DNA of 64,000 bases, taken from NCBI RefSeq assembly GCF_013375935.1, contig NZ_CP056117.1:124001-188000 (forward strand), in the 5' to 3' direction. The notes beneath the pieces were generated by a model that was not told the DNA's origin, did not search any database, and worked only from the letters and a program-made list of their open reading frames with translations. The DNA is from Enterobacter cloacae (GTDB taxonomy: Bacteria > Pseudomonadota > Gammaproteobacteria > Enterobacterales > Enterobacteriaceae). Of this stretch, positions 54,223 through 63,638 are shown in pieces. Numbering within the stretch: position 1 is the first letter of the stretch; the number at the start of each line of letters is the position of its first letter. A program made the translations under genes and the position numbers.

Positions 54223-55145
54223 GCCTTGTCTCCTTGTTTGTCGTGCACCAGAGAGACAAACAGCTCTTCCAGTCGGTTTGCTTTGTTACGCATGCTTAAC
54301 ACCTGAATACCCTGCGCGCTCAGCTGTGAGAACACGCTGTTGATGCCCTGCTCGCGCAGCACTTCCACTTCCAGCGTCGAGGTATCCACCAGGCGATAGT
54401 TGTAGCCCTCGAGCTTCGGCAGCGCGCTTTTCGCCGCCAGATCGAGGATAAAGGTCTCTGACTTCAGCTTGGAGAGCAGATTCTTCATCGAGGTGTTTTC
54501 CACCAGCTCGCCGTGCTGAATGATGCCGATGTTGCGGCACAGCATTTCCGCTTCTTCAAGATAGTGCGTGGTCAGAATGATGGTGGTGCCCTTATCGTTC
54601 AGATCCTTCAGGAATCCCCACATGGAACGACGCAGTTCAATATCCACGCCTGCGGTTGGTTCATCGAGAATAAGCAGCTTCGGTTCATGCATCAGCGCGC
54701 GGGCAATCATCAGGCGGCGCTTCATGCCGCCGGACAGCATCCGCGCACGCTCGTTACGCTTCTCCCACAGGTCGAGCTGCCTGAGGTATTTTTCGCTACG
54801 CTCAAGGGCCTCTTTACGCTCAACGCCGTAGTACCCCGCCTGGTTAACAACAATCTGCTGCACCGTTTCAAACGGGTTGAAGTTGAACTCCTGCGGCACC
54901 AGCCCCAGCTGACGCTTGGCGTTGACCACATCTTTTTGCAGATCGTAGCCAAATACGCTGACGCGGCCGGAGGTTTTGTTCACCAGAGAGCTGATAATCC
55001 CGATAGTGGTGGATTTCCCCGCCCCGTTCGGCCCCAGAAGGGCGTAGAAATCGCCCGCCTCGACTTTGAGATCTATCCCGCGTAGCGCCTGAACGCCGCC
55101 GGGATAGGTTTTTTTGAGCTGTTCAAGCTCCAGTGCAATCGCCAT
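54219..55145 (-). CDS. yadG: YadG, ABC transporter ATP-binding protein
   Basis: A 308-residue ATPase with Walker A GPNGAGKS, Q-loop region, signature LSGGMKRR, Walker B LLILDEPTAGVD and the switch histidine in LTTHYLEEAE. It pairs with YadH in a two-gene unit. It is divergent from can, with 107 bp between them that must hold both promoters. The substrate is unknown. Confidence 0.94.
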   Translation of the reverse strand: MAIALELEQLKKTYPGGVQALRGIDLKVEAGDFYALLGPNGAGKSTTIGIISSLVNKTSGRVSVFGYDLQKDVVNAKRQLGLVPQEFNFNPFETVQQIVVNQAGYYGVERKEALERSEKYLRQLDLWEKRNERARMLSGGMKRRLMIARALMHEPKLLILDEPTAGVDIELRRSMWGFLKDLNDKGTTIILTTHYLEEAEMLCRNIGIIQHGELVENTSMKNLLSKLKSETFILDLAAKSALPKLEGYNYRLVDTSTLEVEVLREQGINSVFSQLSAQGIQVLSMRNKANRLEELFVSLVHDKQGDKA

Positions 55146-55252
55146 GAATTCAACTTACCTTAAGTTCTGACACACGTTGTGTGGTTTCATTAAAAGTCGG
55201 GTTACCCTATAGTAGCGCAACGCAATCACTTGGTTACAGGTCGCTAACCTCC

Positions 55253-55915
55253 ATGAACGACATAGATACACTCATCAGCAACAATGCACTATGGTCAAAA
55301 ATGCTGGTGGAGGAAGACCCCGGATTTTTTGGAAAACTAGCACAAGCGCAGAACCCGCGCTTTCTCTGGATTGGATGTTCCGACAGCCGCGTCCCCGCCG
55401 AACGTCTGACCGGTCTTGAACCCGGCGAACTGTTTGTTCACCGTAATGTTGCTAACCTGGTGATCCATACCGATCTTAACTGCCTTTCGGTCGTTCAGTA
55501 TGCCGTGGACGTTCTGGAGGTCGAGCACATCATTATTTGCGGCCATTACGGCTGCGGCGGCGTACAGTCGGCCATTGAGAACCAAGAGCTGGGGCTGATT
55601 GATAACTGGCTGCTGCACATCCGCGATATCTGGTTCAAACATAGCTCACTGCTGGGTGAAATGCCGCAGGAGCGTCGTCTCGACACCCTGTGCGAGCTGA
55701 ACGTGATGGAACAGGTCTATAACCTGGGCCACTCTACCATTATGCAGTCGGCATGGAAACGCGGGCAAAAGGTCTCGATTCACGGGTGGGCATACGGTAT
55801 TCATGATGGCCTGCTGCGCAATCTGGAAGTGACCGCGACCAACCGCGAAACCCTGGAGCAGCGTTACCGTTCAGGGATTGCCAACCTAAAGCTCAAGCAC
55901 GTTAACCATAAATAA
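55253..55915 (+). CDS. can: Beta-class carbonic anhydrase Can
   Basis: Can interconverts CO2 and bicarbonate and supplies bicarbonate for biosynthesis in air. The 220-residue protein has the zinc ligands C42, D44 ([10 protein letters not shown]), H98 and C101 (ICGHYGCGG). ATG at 55253 ([16 protein letters not shown]) with the E. coli-like length is chosen over an in-frame start 72 bp upstream. It is convergent with hpt; repeat copy 4 fills the gap. Confidence 0.98.
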   Translation: MNDIDTLISNNALWSKMLVEEDPGFFGKLAQAQNPRFLWIGCSDSRVPAERLTGLEPGELFVHRNVANLVIHTDLNCLSVVQYAVDVLEVEHIIICGHYGCGGVQSAIENQELGLIDNWLLHIRDIWFKHSSLLGEMPQERRLDTLCELNVMEQVYNLGHSTIMQSAWKRGQKVSIHGWAYGIHDGLLRNLEVTATNRETLEQRYRSGIANLKLKHVNHK

Positions 55916-55930
55916 AGCAGAAGGTTTTCT

Positions 55931-55977
55931 CCCTCTCCCGGTGGGAGAGGGCCAGGCTAAGGACATCAGACCGCACT
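55931..55977 (-). repeat. REP-like palindromic repeat, copy 4 (overlaps hpt stop)
   Basis: CCCTCTCCC GGT GGGAGAGGG (55931-55951) and a tail ending CCGCACT at 55977. In the hpt direction TAGTGCGG means the stop codon TAG and the AGTGCGG tag share two bases. Confidence 0.87.
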
Positions 55978-56512
55978 ACTCGTCCAGAATCACAACCTTC
56001 CCAACGTATGGCAGATGGCGATAACGCTGAGCGTAATCAATGCCGTAGCCCACCACAAATTCATCCGGGATAGAAAACCCGACGAACTCCACCGGCACCT
56101 GCACTTCACGACGCTCAGGTTTGTCCAGCAGCGTGCAGATCGCCAGGGATTTTGGCCCACGCAGGCTCAGGATCTCGCGTACCTTAGAGAGCGTGTTGCC
56201 GGAGTCGATGATGTCTTCAACGATTAACACGCCTTTGCCACGAATATCTTCATCCAGATCTTTCAGGATTTTCACATCACGGGTTGTGGACATGCCGCTG
56301 CCGTAGCTGGAGGCGGTCATAAAATCGACTTCGTGCGACACCTGCACTTCACGGCACAGGTCTGCCATGAACATGAAGGAGCCACGCAACAGACCAACCA
56401 GCACCATTTCGCTGCCGCTGTCCTTGTAATGTTCGGTGATTTGACGACCCAGTTCGGCGATACGCGCTTTGATCTCGGCTTCCGGGATCATCACTTCAAC
56501 AGTATGTTTCAT
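55976..56512 (-). CDS. hpt: Hypoxanthine phosphoribosyltransferase
   Basis: Hpt salvages hypoxanthine (and guanine) to IMP/GMP with PRPP. The 178-residue protein has the PRPP-binding motif [14 protein letters not shown] and starts [21 protein letters not shown] at 56512 is chosen over a start four codons upstream by homology. It is divergent from gcd, with a 206-bp intergenic region containing a CRP site on the gcd side. Confidence 0.97.
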   Translation of the reverse strand: MKHTVEVMIPEAEIKARIAELGRQITEHYKDSGSEMVLVGLLRGSFMFMADLCREVQVSHEVDFMTASSYGSGMSTTRDVKILKDLDEDIRGKGVLIVEDIIDSGNTLSKVREILSLRGPKSLAICTLLDKPERREVQVPVEFVGFSIPDEFVVGYGIDYAQRYRHLPYVGKVVILDE

Positions 56513-56641
56513 ATTACTAACCACATGATTTTAATGAAAATCTCTCAATGCTGGTGACTATTATTCCGGCATCGAAACGCAAGCCAGCCATTATATCAGC
56601 AAATGGCTAAGCCTGGCGTATGAGTTATAAAAAGCAAATAT

Positions 56642-56657
56642 TGTGATTCCGATCACA
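56642..56657. promoter_or_regulatory. CRP (cAMP receptor protein) site upstream of gcd
   Basis: TGTGA TTCCGA TCACA is a perfect match to the CRP half-sites with the 6-bp spacer. It is centred about 69 bp upstream of the gcd start; a TATAAT at 56670-56675 would put the site over the -35 region, consistent with repression of gcd by cAMP-CRP as reported for E. coli. Confidence 0.75.
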
Positions 56658-56718
56658 CTTGTTAATACCTATAATTAATTGCTAGCAAATAATTAACAAA
56701 ACTGACGAGTATTTTTCT

Positions 56719-59109
56719 ATGGCTGAAACAAAAACTAAGCAGCCGCGTTTACTGGTGACATTAACAGCCGCGTTTGCCGCATTCTGCGCGCTGTATTTGT
56801 TAATCGGTGGCGTCTGGCTGGTCGCTATTGGCGGCTCCTGGTACTACCCGATTGCGGGTCTGGTTATGGTTGGCGTAACCGTTCTGCTCTTGCGCAGAAA
56901 ACAATCTGCCCTGTGGCTTTACGCGGCACTGCTGATCGCGACCATGATCTGGGGCGTCTGGGAGGTCGGGTTCGACTTCTGGGCGCTGACGCCGCGCAGC
57001 GACATTCTGGTCTTCTTTGGTATCTGGCTGATCCTACCGTTTGTCTGGCGACGCCTGATCGTTCCGTCCAGCGGCGCCGTGGCCGGCCTGGTCGTTGCCC
57101 TGCTGATCAGCGGCGGCATTCTGACCTGGGCCGGGTTCAACGATCCGCAGGAAATTCACGGTACGCTGAACACGGAATCCACGCCTGCTGCGGCTATCTC
57201 GCAGGTGGCCGACGGCGACTGGCCAGCCTATGGTCGTAATCAGGAAGGTCAGCGTTACTCTCCGCTGAAGCAGATCAACGCGGACAACGTGAAAAACCTG
57301 AAGGAAGCCTGGGTATTCCGCACCGGCGACCTGAAGATGCCGAACGATCCGGGTGAGCTGACCAACGAAGTCACCCCGATTAAAGTGGGCAACATGCTCT
57401 ACCTGTGTACGGCGCACCAGCGTCTGTTCGCGCTCGACGCGGCCACCGGTAAAGAGAAATGGCACTTCGATCCGCAGCTGAACTCCAATCCGTCGTTCCA
57501 GCACATCACCTGCCGCGGCGTTTCTTACCACGAAGCACGCGCTGACAATGCCAGCCCGGAAGTCATCGCCGACTGCCCTCGCCGCATTATGCTGCCGGTG
57601 AACGATGGCCGCCTGTTTGCGATTAACGCTGAAACCGGCAAGCTGTGCGAGACCTTCGCGAATAAAGGTATCCTGAACCTGCAGACCAACATGCCGGACA
57701 CCACGCCGGGTCTGTATGAACCAACCTCCCCGCCGATCATCACCGATAAAACCATCGTGATTGCCGGTTCGGTAACCGATAACTTCTCTACCCGTGAAAC
57801 CTCTGGCGTTATCCGCGGTTTTGACGTGAACACCGGTAAGCTGCTGTGGGCCTTCGACCCGGGCGCGAAAGATCCAAACGCGATCCCGTCTGATGAACAC
57901 ACCTTTACCTTCAACTCACCGAACTCGTGGGCACCGGCCGCGTATGACGCGAAGCTGGATCTGGTCTACCTGCCGATGGGTGTGACCACGCCGGATATCT
58001 GGGGCGGTAACCGTACGCCGGAGCAGGAACGTTACGCCAGCTCCATCGTGGCGCTGAACGCAACAACCGGTAAGCTGGCATGGAGCTATCAGACCGTTCA
58101 CCACGATCTGTGGGATATGGATATGCCGTCCCAGCCGACGCTGGCGGACATTACCGTGAACGGCAAAACCGTACCGGTAATTTATGCCCCGGCGAAAACC
58201 GGCAACATCTTCGTGCTGGATCGCAGCAACGGTAAGCTGGTTGTGCCTGCGCCGGAAAAACCGGTTCCGCAGGGTGCCGCCAAAGGCGACTACGTCACCA
58301 AAACGCAGCCGTTCTCTGACCTGAGCTTCCGTCCGGAAAAAGACCTCAGCGGTGCAGACATGTGGGGTGCCACCATGTTTGACCAGCTGGTATGCCGCGT
58401 GATGTTCCATCAGCTGCGCTACGAAGGGATTTTCACCCCGCCTTCAGAGCAGGGTACGCTGGTCTTCCCGGGTAACCTGGGGATGTTCGAGTGGGGTGGG
58501 ATCTCCGTTGACCCTAACCGTCAGGTCGCTATCGCTAACCCAATGGCGCTGCCGTTCGTATCCCGCCTGATCCCACGCGGTCCGGGTAACCCAATGGAGC
58601 AGCCGAAGGATGCAAAAGGCAGCGGTACCGAAGCCGGTATTCAGCCGCAGTATGGCGTACCGTTTGGCGTGACCCTGAACCCGTTCCTCTCTCCGTTCGG
58701 TCTGCCGTGTAAACAGCCTGCCTGGGGTTACATCTCCGGTCTGGATCTGAAGACCAACAAGATTGTCTGGAAGAAACGTATTGGTACGCCACAGGACAGC
58801 ATGCCGTTCCCGATGCCGGTTCCGGTGCCGTTCAACATGGGTATGCCAATGCTGGGTGGCCCTATCTCCACCGCCGGTAACGTGCTGTTCATCGCGGCAA
58901 CCGCAGATAACTACCTGCGCGCGTACAACATGACCAACGGTGAGAAGCTGTGGCAAGGCCGTCTGCCAGCCGGTGGACAGGCAACGCCGATGACCTATGA
59001 AGTGAACGGCAAGCAGTACGTCGTCATCTCTGCGGGCGGTCACGGTTCGTTTGGCACGAAGATGGGCGACTACATCGTCGCGTATGCGTTGCCTGACGAA
59101 AACAAGTAA
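56719..59109 (+). CDS. gcd: PQQ-dependent membrane glucose dehydrogenase
   Basis: Gcd oxidises glucose to gluconolactone in the periplasm, passing electrons to ubiquinone. The 796-residue protein has an N-terminal membrane domain of five helices (about 15-140) and a large eight-bladed propeller with PQQ-site sequences GDWPAYGRNQEGQRYSPL, YEPTSPPIIT and FNSPNSWAPAAYD. E. coli cannot make PQQ; whether this organism can is not shown in the window. It is convergent with cueO. Confidence 0.97.
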   Translation: MAETKTKQPRLLVTLTAAFAAFCALYLLIGGVWLVAIGGSWYYPIAGLVMVGVTVLLLRRKQSALWLYAALLIATMIWGVWEVGFDFWALTPRSDILVFFGIWLILPFVWRRLIVPSSGAVAGLVVALLISGGILTWAGFNDPQEIHGTLNTESTPAAAISQVADGDWPAYGRNQEGQRYSPLKQINADNVKNLKEAWVFRTGDLKMPNDPGELTNEVTPIKVGNMLYLCTAHQRLFALDAATGKEKWHFDPQLNSNPSFQHITCRGVSYHEARADNASPEVIADCPRRIMLPVNDGRLFAINAETGKLCETFANKGILNLQTNMPDTTPGLYEPTSPPIITDKTIVIAGSVTDNFSTRETSGVIRGFDVNTGKLLWAFDPGAKDPNAIPSDEHTFTFNSPNSWAPAAYDAKLDLVYLPMGVTTPDIWGGNRTPEQERYASSIVALNATTGKLAWSYQTVHHDLWDMDMPSQPTLADITVNGKTVPVIYAPAKTGNIFVLDRSNGKLVVPAPEKPVPQGAAKGDYVTKTQPFSDLSFRPEKDLSGADMWGATMFDQLVCRVMFHQLRYEGIFTPPSEQGTLVFPGNLGMFEWGGISVDPNRQVAIANPMALPFVSRLIPRGPGNPMEQPKDAKGSGTEAGIQPQYGVPFGVTLNPFLSPFGLPCKQPAWGYISGLDLKTNKIVWKKRIGTPQDSMPFPMPVPVPFNMGMPMLGGPISTAGNVLFIAATADNYLRAYNMTNGEKLWQGRLPAGGQATPMTYEVNGKQYVVISAGGHGSFGTKMGDYIVAYALPDENK

Positions 59110-59116
59110 CTGAAAA

Positions 59117-59148
59117 GCCGGGTGGCGGCTACGCCTTACCCGGCCTAC
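59117..59148. repeat. Classical REP element after gcd
   Basis: GCCGGGTGGCGGCTACGCCT and TACCCGGCCTAC form the imperfect stem of a typical enterobacterial REP sequence, 7 bp past the gcd stop. It is the only classical REP found in the window. Confidence 0.85.
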
Positions 59149-59158
59149 AGAAATATGC

Positions 59159-59185
59159 AAAACGGCAACTTCGTTTGCCGTTTTT
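59159..59185. terminator. Bidirectional terminator between gcd and cueO
   Basis: AAAACGGCAA CTTCGT TTGCCGTTTT followed by T; the same hairpin type as at 15783 and 25911. Confidence 0.83.
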
Positions 59186-59194
59186 GTGTCTGTT

Positions 59195-59241
59195 CCCTCT
59201 CCCTGTGGGAGAGGGTCAGGGTGAGGGCATCAGGCCGCACT
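59195..59241 (-). repeat. REP-like palindromic repeat, copy 5 (cueO 3' end)
   Basis: CCCTCTCCC TGT GGGAGAGGG (59195-59215) followed by CAGGGTGAGGGCATCAGGCC and GCACT. In the cueO direction AGTGCGG begins three nt after the TAA. Confidence 0.9.
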
Positions 59242-59244
59242 GTT

Positions 59245-60804
59245 TTAAACAGTGAACCCAAGCATCATCCCCGTATCCTCATGCTCCAGCAGATGGCAGT
59301 GCGCCATATAGGCAAACTCCTTCGGCGCCTCGTGGTCAAACTTCACCAGCACCTCGCTGACGCCGCCCTCCACTCTCACCGTATCTTTCCAGCCCGCGCG
59401 ATGCGCGTCCGGCGCTTTACCGTTTTCAGTAAGAATGCGGAACTGCGTGCCGTGGATATGGAACGGGTGCAGCATCATATCGCCTTCGCCTGAAATCACC
59501 CAGCGCTCGAACTGTCCCTTCGCGGCGGCGAACATCGGCGTGTTCATATCGAACGCTTTGCCGTTGATCATATTGGCGTTGTGAAAATCAAACCCGTGAC
59601 CGCCGTGATCCATGCCGCCCATCCTGCCGTGATCCATGTTCATATGGCCCATCATCTGACCATGGTGCATTCCGGCCATGGCCTGATTGCCATACTTTTT
59701 CATCAGCGCCTGCATGCCCATCATGTCGAGCATCGGATCCATGGAGAGCTGAAGCTTGCGCTGCGTAAGTCCGTCAAGCGAAGGGAGTGCTGGCAGGGTG
59801 GTTAAGCTATCCGGCAGCGTGCCAGAGGCAGTAATCTGCAGAGGCTGAATGTGCAACACCGGATGCGGCTTATCGAACGGCGCAACGGCCATCCCCATCT
59901 GGCTGACCGGCAGCGTGACCAGGTCAAACGCTTTGCCATCGCTGATATCCACCAGCACCTCGAAGCGCTCGCCCATCAGCATCGGCAGCTCGCTCACCTT
60001 CACCGGCTCCGGCAGCAGGCCGCCGTCGCTTGCCACTACGTAAAGCGGACGTTTATCGCTGGTGGCGAAGTTCAGCGAGCGGGCGTTACAGCCGTTAAGC
60101 AGGCGTAAGCGCAGCCAGCCTTTCGGGGCGGCATGCTGCGGGTAAATCGCTCCGTTGGTCAGCAGCGCATCGCCAAACCAGCCCACCGCCGCGCTCATCA
60201 CGTCCAGCTGATAGTCAATTTGCCCGTCAGCGCTGAACTTTTTGTCCTGCACAATCACCGGCACATCGTCGATGCCCCACTGTTTTGGCAGGCGCAGCAG
60301 GCGGCTCTCGTCGTCCTCAATCAGCACCAGCCCGGCCAGACCCATCGCCACCTGATGGCCCGTCTTGCCATGCTGGTGCGGGTGGAACCAGCAGGTCGCC
60401 GCGCGCTGTTGCGGGGTAAAGGTAACGCTGCGATGCCCTCCGGCCCTGATTACGCCCTGGGGTCCACCGTCCACTTCGCCCGGGACTTCTAGCCCGTGCC
60501 AGTGCAGCGTGGTCTCTTCACCCAGCGTGTTATGGATGTCTACCGTCACCGCCTTCCCTTTGCGTAACTGCAACGCCGGGCCGAGCAGATTGCCGTTATA
60601 GCCCCACGTCGTCGCGGCGTGCTTGCCGAACGTGGTTTTACCGGACTGCACCACAAGCTGGATGCGGCTGCGGGCATCTGCGGTGAGTAATTCAGGGATG
60701 GGTAAAGCGGGTCTGTCCGCGGCAAAAACAGCGCGACTCCAGAGAGGTAGTGCGCTGGCAACCCCCAGCGCGGCAGAATATTTCAAAAAATCACGACGTT
60801 GCAT
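59245..60804 (-). CDS. cueO: Multicopper oxidase CueO
   Basis: CueO oxidises Cu(I) to Cu(II) in the periplasm and protects against copper. The 519-residue precursor has a twin-arginine signal ([16 protein letters not shown]), the first copper motif [17 protein letters not shown], a Met/His-rich segment (about 355-415, [15 protein letters not shown]) that gates copper to the T1 site, and the C-terminal [16 protein letters not shown] at 60804 is chosen because it starts the Tat signal. A CueR-type promoter lies just upstream. Confidence 0.97.
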   Translation of the reverse strand: MQRRDFLKYSAALGVASALPLWSRAVFAADRPALPIPELLTADARSRIQLVVQSGKTTFGKHAATTWGYNGNLLGPALQLRKGKAVTVDIHNTLGEETTLHWHGLEVPGEVDGGPQGVIRAGGHRSVTFTPQQRAATCWFHPHQHGKTGHQVAMGLAGLVLIEDDESRLLRLPKQWGIDDVPVIVQDKKFSADGQIDYQLDVMSAAVGWFGDALLTNGAIYPQHAAPKGWLRLRLLNGCNARSLNFATSDKRPLYVVASDGGLLPEPVKVSELPMLMGERFEVLVDISDGKAFDLVTLPVSQMGMAVAPFDKPHPVLHIQPLQITASGTLPDSLTTLPALPSLDGLTQRKLQLSMDPMLDMMGMQALMKKYGNQAMAGMHHGQMMGHMNMDHGRMGGMDHGGHGFDFHNANMINGKAFDMNTPMFAAAKGQFERWVISGEGDMMLHPFHIHGTQFRILTENGKAPDAHRAGWKDTVRVEGGVSEVLVKFDHEAPKEFAYMAHCHLLEHEDTGMMLGFTV

Positions 60805-60838
60805 GTGCATTTCCTTATTTCCAGCAGGCGATCTTTTG

Positions 60839-60869
60839 AGCATAAACCCTCCCCTTACCGGAAGGTCAA
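60839..60869 (-). promoter_or_regulatory. CueR-type cueO promoter with 19-bp spacer
   Basis: On the minus strand TTGACC (-35, 60869-60864) and TATGCT (-10, 60844-60839) are 19 bp apart, and the spacer holds the dyad CCTTCC...GGGAGG. Over-long 19-bp spacers are the mark of MerR-family promoters, which CueR untwists in response to Cu(I). It is 35-65 bp upstream of the cueO start. Confidence 0.8.
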
Positions 60870-60949
60870 GCACGGCGGCAATAATAAAGATCGTCGGCCT
60901 GGCATCAAGTATGCTAACGTTAATTTTCCGTGATGCAGTGGTAAAGGCA

Positions 60950-61297
60950 ATGAAGACGTTTTTCAGAACAATTATGTTCGCCAGCCTGATGGCGATGTGT
61001 GCGAACAGCTATGCGCTAAGTGAAAACGAAGCGGAAGATATGGCCGATCTGACGGCAGTTTTTGTTTTTCTGAAAAACGATTGTGGTTACCAGAATTTAC
61101 CCAATGGGCAAATTCGTCGCGCACTGGTCTTTTTTGCCCAGCAGAACCAATGGGACCTCAGCAACTACGACAGCTTCGACATGAAGGCGCTCGGTGAAGA
61201 CAGCTATCGCGATTTAAGCGGTATTGGCATTCCCACTGCTAAAAAATGCAAAGCGCTGGCTCGCGATTCGCTCAGCCTGCTCGCCTACGTGAAGTAA
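60950..61297 (+). CDS. yacC: YacC, small secreted conserved protein
   Basis: A 115-residue protein, nearly identical to E. coli YacC. It has a signal peptide ([22 protein letters not shown]), and the mature part holds two cysteines (NDCGYQ, KKCKAL) that may pair. The function is unknown (YacC/PilS-like pilot family annotations exist but nothing here supports a secretion role). It is divergent from cueO and upstream of speE. Confidence 0.9.
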   Translation: MKTFFRTIMFASLMAMCANSYALSENEAEDMADLTAVFVFLKNDCGYQNLPNGQIRRALVFFAQQNQWDLSNYDSFDMKALGEDSYRDLSGIGIPTAKKCKALARDSLSLLAYVK

Positions 61298-61325
61298 CCT
61301 TCCCGACGCCCCCTGTTGACCCGCT

Positions 61326-61345
61326 AACCGCTTCACGGCGGTTTT
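61326..61345 (+). terminator. Weak terminator between yacC and speE
   Basis: AACCGC TTCACG GCGGTT followed by TTGTGTT, 28 bp past the yacC stop. Confidence 0.55.
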
Positions 61346-61398
61346 GTGTTGCGCCCATCTGCCGGAAGTAATGGATGTTAACGAAGGAGGTGCTCCCC

Positions 61399-62268
61399 AT
61401 GACCGATAAAACGGTATGGCAAGAAACGCTGCATGACCAGTTTGGTCAGTATTTTGCCGTGGATAACGTGCTCTATCATGAGAAAACCGATCATCAGGAT
61501 CTGATAATCTTCGAAAACGCCGCCTTTGGCCGCGTGATGGCGCTGGACGGCGTGGTGCAAACCACCGAGCGCGACGAGTTTATCTATCACGAAATGATGA
61601 CCCACGTCCCGCTGCTGGCCCACGGCCACGCGAAGCACGTGCTGATTATCGGCGGCGGCGATGGCGCAATGCTGCGTGAAGTGTCCCGCCATAAGAATGT
61701 TGAAACCATCACCATGGTGGAAATCGATGCGGGCGTGGTGTCGTTCTGCCGCCAGTACCTGCCAAACCACAATGCCGGCAGCTATGACGATCCGCGCTTC
61801 AACCTGGTTATCGACGACGGCGTTAATTTCGTTAACCAGACCACGCAAACGTTTGATGTGATTATCTCTGACTGTACCGACCCTATCGGCCCGGGCGCGT
61901 CGCTGTTTACCTCCTCGTTTTACGAAGGCTGCAAGCGCTGCCTGAAGCCGGGCGGCATTTTCGTGGCGCAAAACGGGGTGTGCTTCCTGCAGCAGGATGA
62001 GGCGCTTGATAGCCACCGTAAGCTGAGCACCTATTTTAGCGACGTCAGCTTCTATCAGGCGGCGATCCCCACCTACTACGGCGGGATCATGACCTTTGCC
62101 TGGGCGACGGATAACGACGTATTGCGCCATCTCTCAACCGAGATCGTTCAGGCCCGCTTCCACCAGGCCGCACTGACGTGCCGATACTATAATCCGGCTA
62201 TCCACACCGCAGCCTTTGCGTTGCCACAATATCTGCAAGACGCGCTGTCCTCAAAGGAGGTGAACTAA
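61399..62268 (+). CDS. speE: Spermidine synthase
   Basis: SpeE transfers aminopropyl from decarboxylated S-adenosylmethionine to putrescine. The 289-residue protein has the SAM-like fold motif [14 protein letters not shown], and D-C-T-D-P-I-G in the gate loop ([11 protein letters not shown]). ATG at 61399 behind AAGGAGGTG is chosen; the ATG 24 bp upstream has no such site. Its by-product methylthioadenosine is the substrate of MtnN, encoded at 20346. It is joined to speD with no gap. Confidence 0.97.
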   Translation: MTDKTVWQETLHDQFGQYFAVDNVLYHEKTDHQDLIIFENAAFGRVMALDGVVQTTERDEFIYHEMMTHVPLLAHGHAKHVLIIGGGDGAMLREVSRHKNVETITMVEIDAGVVSFCRQYLPNHNAGSYDDPRFNLVIDDGVNFVNQTTQTFDVIISDCTDPIGPGASLFTSSFYEGCKRCLKPGGIFVAQNGVCFLQQDEALDSHRKLSTYFSDVSFYQAAIPTYYGGIMTFAWATDNDVLRHLSTEIVQARFHQAALTCRYYNPAIHTAAFALPQYLQDALSSKEVN

Positions 62269-63063
62269 TTGAAAAAGCTTAAACTGCATGGCTTTAATAA
62301 TCTGACCAAAAGCCTGAGTTTTTGTATTTACGATATCTGCTACGCCAAAACGGCAGAAGAGCGCGATGGTTATATCGCCTATATCGATGAACTCTACAAC
62401 GCCAACCGTCTGACCGAGATCCTGTCAGAGACCTGCTCGATTATCGGCGCGAATATCCTGAACATTGCGCGTCAGGATTACGAGCCCCAGGGGGCGAGCG
62501 TCACCATTCTGGTGAGCGAGGAGCCGGTTGACCCAAAGCTTATTGATAAAACCGAGCACCCCGGCCCGCTGCCGGAAGTGGTTGTCGCCCACCTTGATAA
62601 AAGCCATATCTGCGTTCATACCTACCCGGAAAGCCACCCGGAAGGCGGTCTGTGTACCTTCCGCGCGGATATAGAAGTGTCGACCTGCGGGGTGATTTCA
62701 CCGCTGAATGCGCTGAACTACCTCATCCACCAGCTGGAGTCGGACATCGTCACCATTGATTATCGCGTGCGCGGCTTTACCCGTGATATCAACGGCATGA
62801 AGCACTTCATCGATCACGAGATCAACTCCATCCAGAACTTTATGTCCGAGGACATAAAGTCGCTGTACGACATGATGGACGTGAACGTGTACCAGGAGAA
62901 CATCTTCCACACCAAGATGCTGCTTAAGGAATTTGACCTTAAGCACTACATGTTCCACACGAAGCCAGAAGATTTAAGCGAAGAAGAGCGAAAGGTCATA
63001 ACCGACCTGCTCTGGAAAGAGATGCGCGAGATCTACTACGGCCGCAATATTCCGACCGTGTAA
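62269..63063 (+). CDS. speD: S-Adenosylmethionine decarboxylase (pyruvoyl proenzyme)
   Basis: SpeD makes decarboxylated SAM for SpeE. The 264-residue proenzyme cleaves itself between K111 and S112 ([17 protein letters not shown]), turning S112 into the pyruvoyl cofactor. The start is TTG, placed directly after the speE TAA and preceded by a strong AAAGGAGGTGA site inside the end of speE, so the weak start may be offset by tight coupling. Confidence 0.97.
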   Translation: MKKLKLHGFNNLTKSLSFCIYDICYAKTAEERDGYIAYIDELYNANRLTEILSETCSIIGANILNIARQDYEPQGASVTILVSEEPVDPKLIDKTEHPGPLPEVVVAHLDKSHICVHTYPESHPEGGLCTFRADIEVSTCGVISPLNALNYLIHQLESDIVTIDYRVRGFTRDINGMKHFIDHEINSIQNFMSEDIKSLYDMMDVNVYQENIFHTKMLLKEFDLKHYMFHTKPEDLSEEERKVITDLLWKEMREIYYGRNIPTV

Positions 63064-63069
63064 ACGTTG

Positions 63070-63091
63070 CCCGAAGCAGGGACGCTTCGGG
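63070..63091. terminator. Hairpin between speD and yacL
   Basis: CCCGAAGC AGGGAC GCTTCGGG between convergent stops, 7 bp past speD and 3 bp from yacL; T-poor flanks on both sides, so termination is plausible but not certain. Confidence 0.55.
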
Positions 63092-63093
63092 AG

Positions 63094-63456
63094 TTACTTC
63101 TGCTTCATGAATTCACGGTAGGCATTTACCACTTTCAGGAAGTCCTCCACGCCGCACAGCGACAGGCTCTCTTCATCGTAGTAGCTCATCCCCTCTTCCA
63201 TCTCATCACCCGAAAACTCCAGCTGGTTGGCGCGCACCATCACCTCTTCGCCATCCATCCACAGGGTGTATTCGTGCCCGGCGCGTTGCCAGGAGCGCTC
63301 ACTGCCTTTTACCGTGCTCGCCGCCTGTTCGACTTCATCCAGCAGCGCGAGGTTCTCTTTCACCTCTTCGTTAAACCAGTGTCCAACGGCTTCGTGCCCC
63401 ATCGACATACGCACTTTCACCACTCCGGTGATATCACGCAAAAATTCGTAATCCAT
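63094..63456 (-). CDS. yacL: YacL, conserved protein of unknown function (UPF0231)
   Basis: A 120-residue acidic cytosolic protein, [22 protein letters not shown], nearly identical to E. coli YacL; no domain of known activity is visible. ATG at 63456 is chosen; a longer in-frame extension upstream runs through the repeat region and is not credible. It lies between acnB and speD as in E. coli. Confidence 0.92.
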   Translation of the reverse strand: MDYEFLRDITGVVKVRMSMGHEAVGHWFNEEVKENLALLDEVEQAASTVKGSERSWQRAGHEYTLWMDGEEVMVRANQLEFSGDEMEEGMSYYDEESLSLCGVEDFLKVVNAYREFMKQK

Positions 63457-63540
63457 AGCGTTTTCCTCTGCAAAGCCATTAGGGTAATTATCGCAGCAGA
63501 GAGGAAGAAAAAAAGCGGGAGAGGCGGGAGGAATGAAAAT

Positions 63541-63631
63541 AAAAAAATACCCCTCACCCTGGCCCTCTCCCAAAGGGAGAGGGAATATAATCCCCCTCGC
63601 CCCTTTGGGAAGAGGGGTTAGGGGTGAGGGG
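63541..63631 (-). repeat. Double CCCTCTCCC palindrome with nested arms, acnB 3' side (likely terminator)
   Basis: Two G/C-rich hairpins (63563-63583, CCCTCTCCC AAA GGGAGAGGG, and about 63592-63616) are enclosed by outer arms CCCCTCACCC (63550-63559) and GGGTGAGGGG (63622-63631). On the minus strand the structure is followed by seven T. It begins within 8 nt of the acnB stop. It belongs to the REP-like family but lacks the AGTGCGG tag. Confidence 0.8.
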
Positions 63632-63638
63632 GTGGTTT

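Noticed and set aside
53614..54306. Plus-strand frame opposite yadH
   Set aside because: Arg/Gln/His-rich antisense of a membrane protein gene, typical artefact.
55173..55183. CACAC GTT GTGTG dyad between yadG and can
   Set aside because: Only 5-bp arms; too short to support a call.
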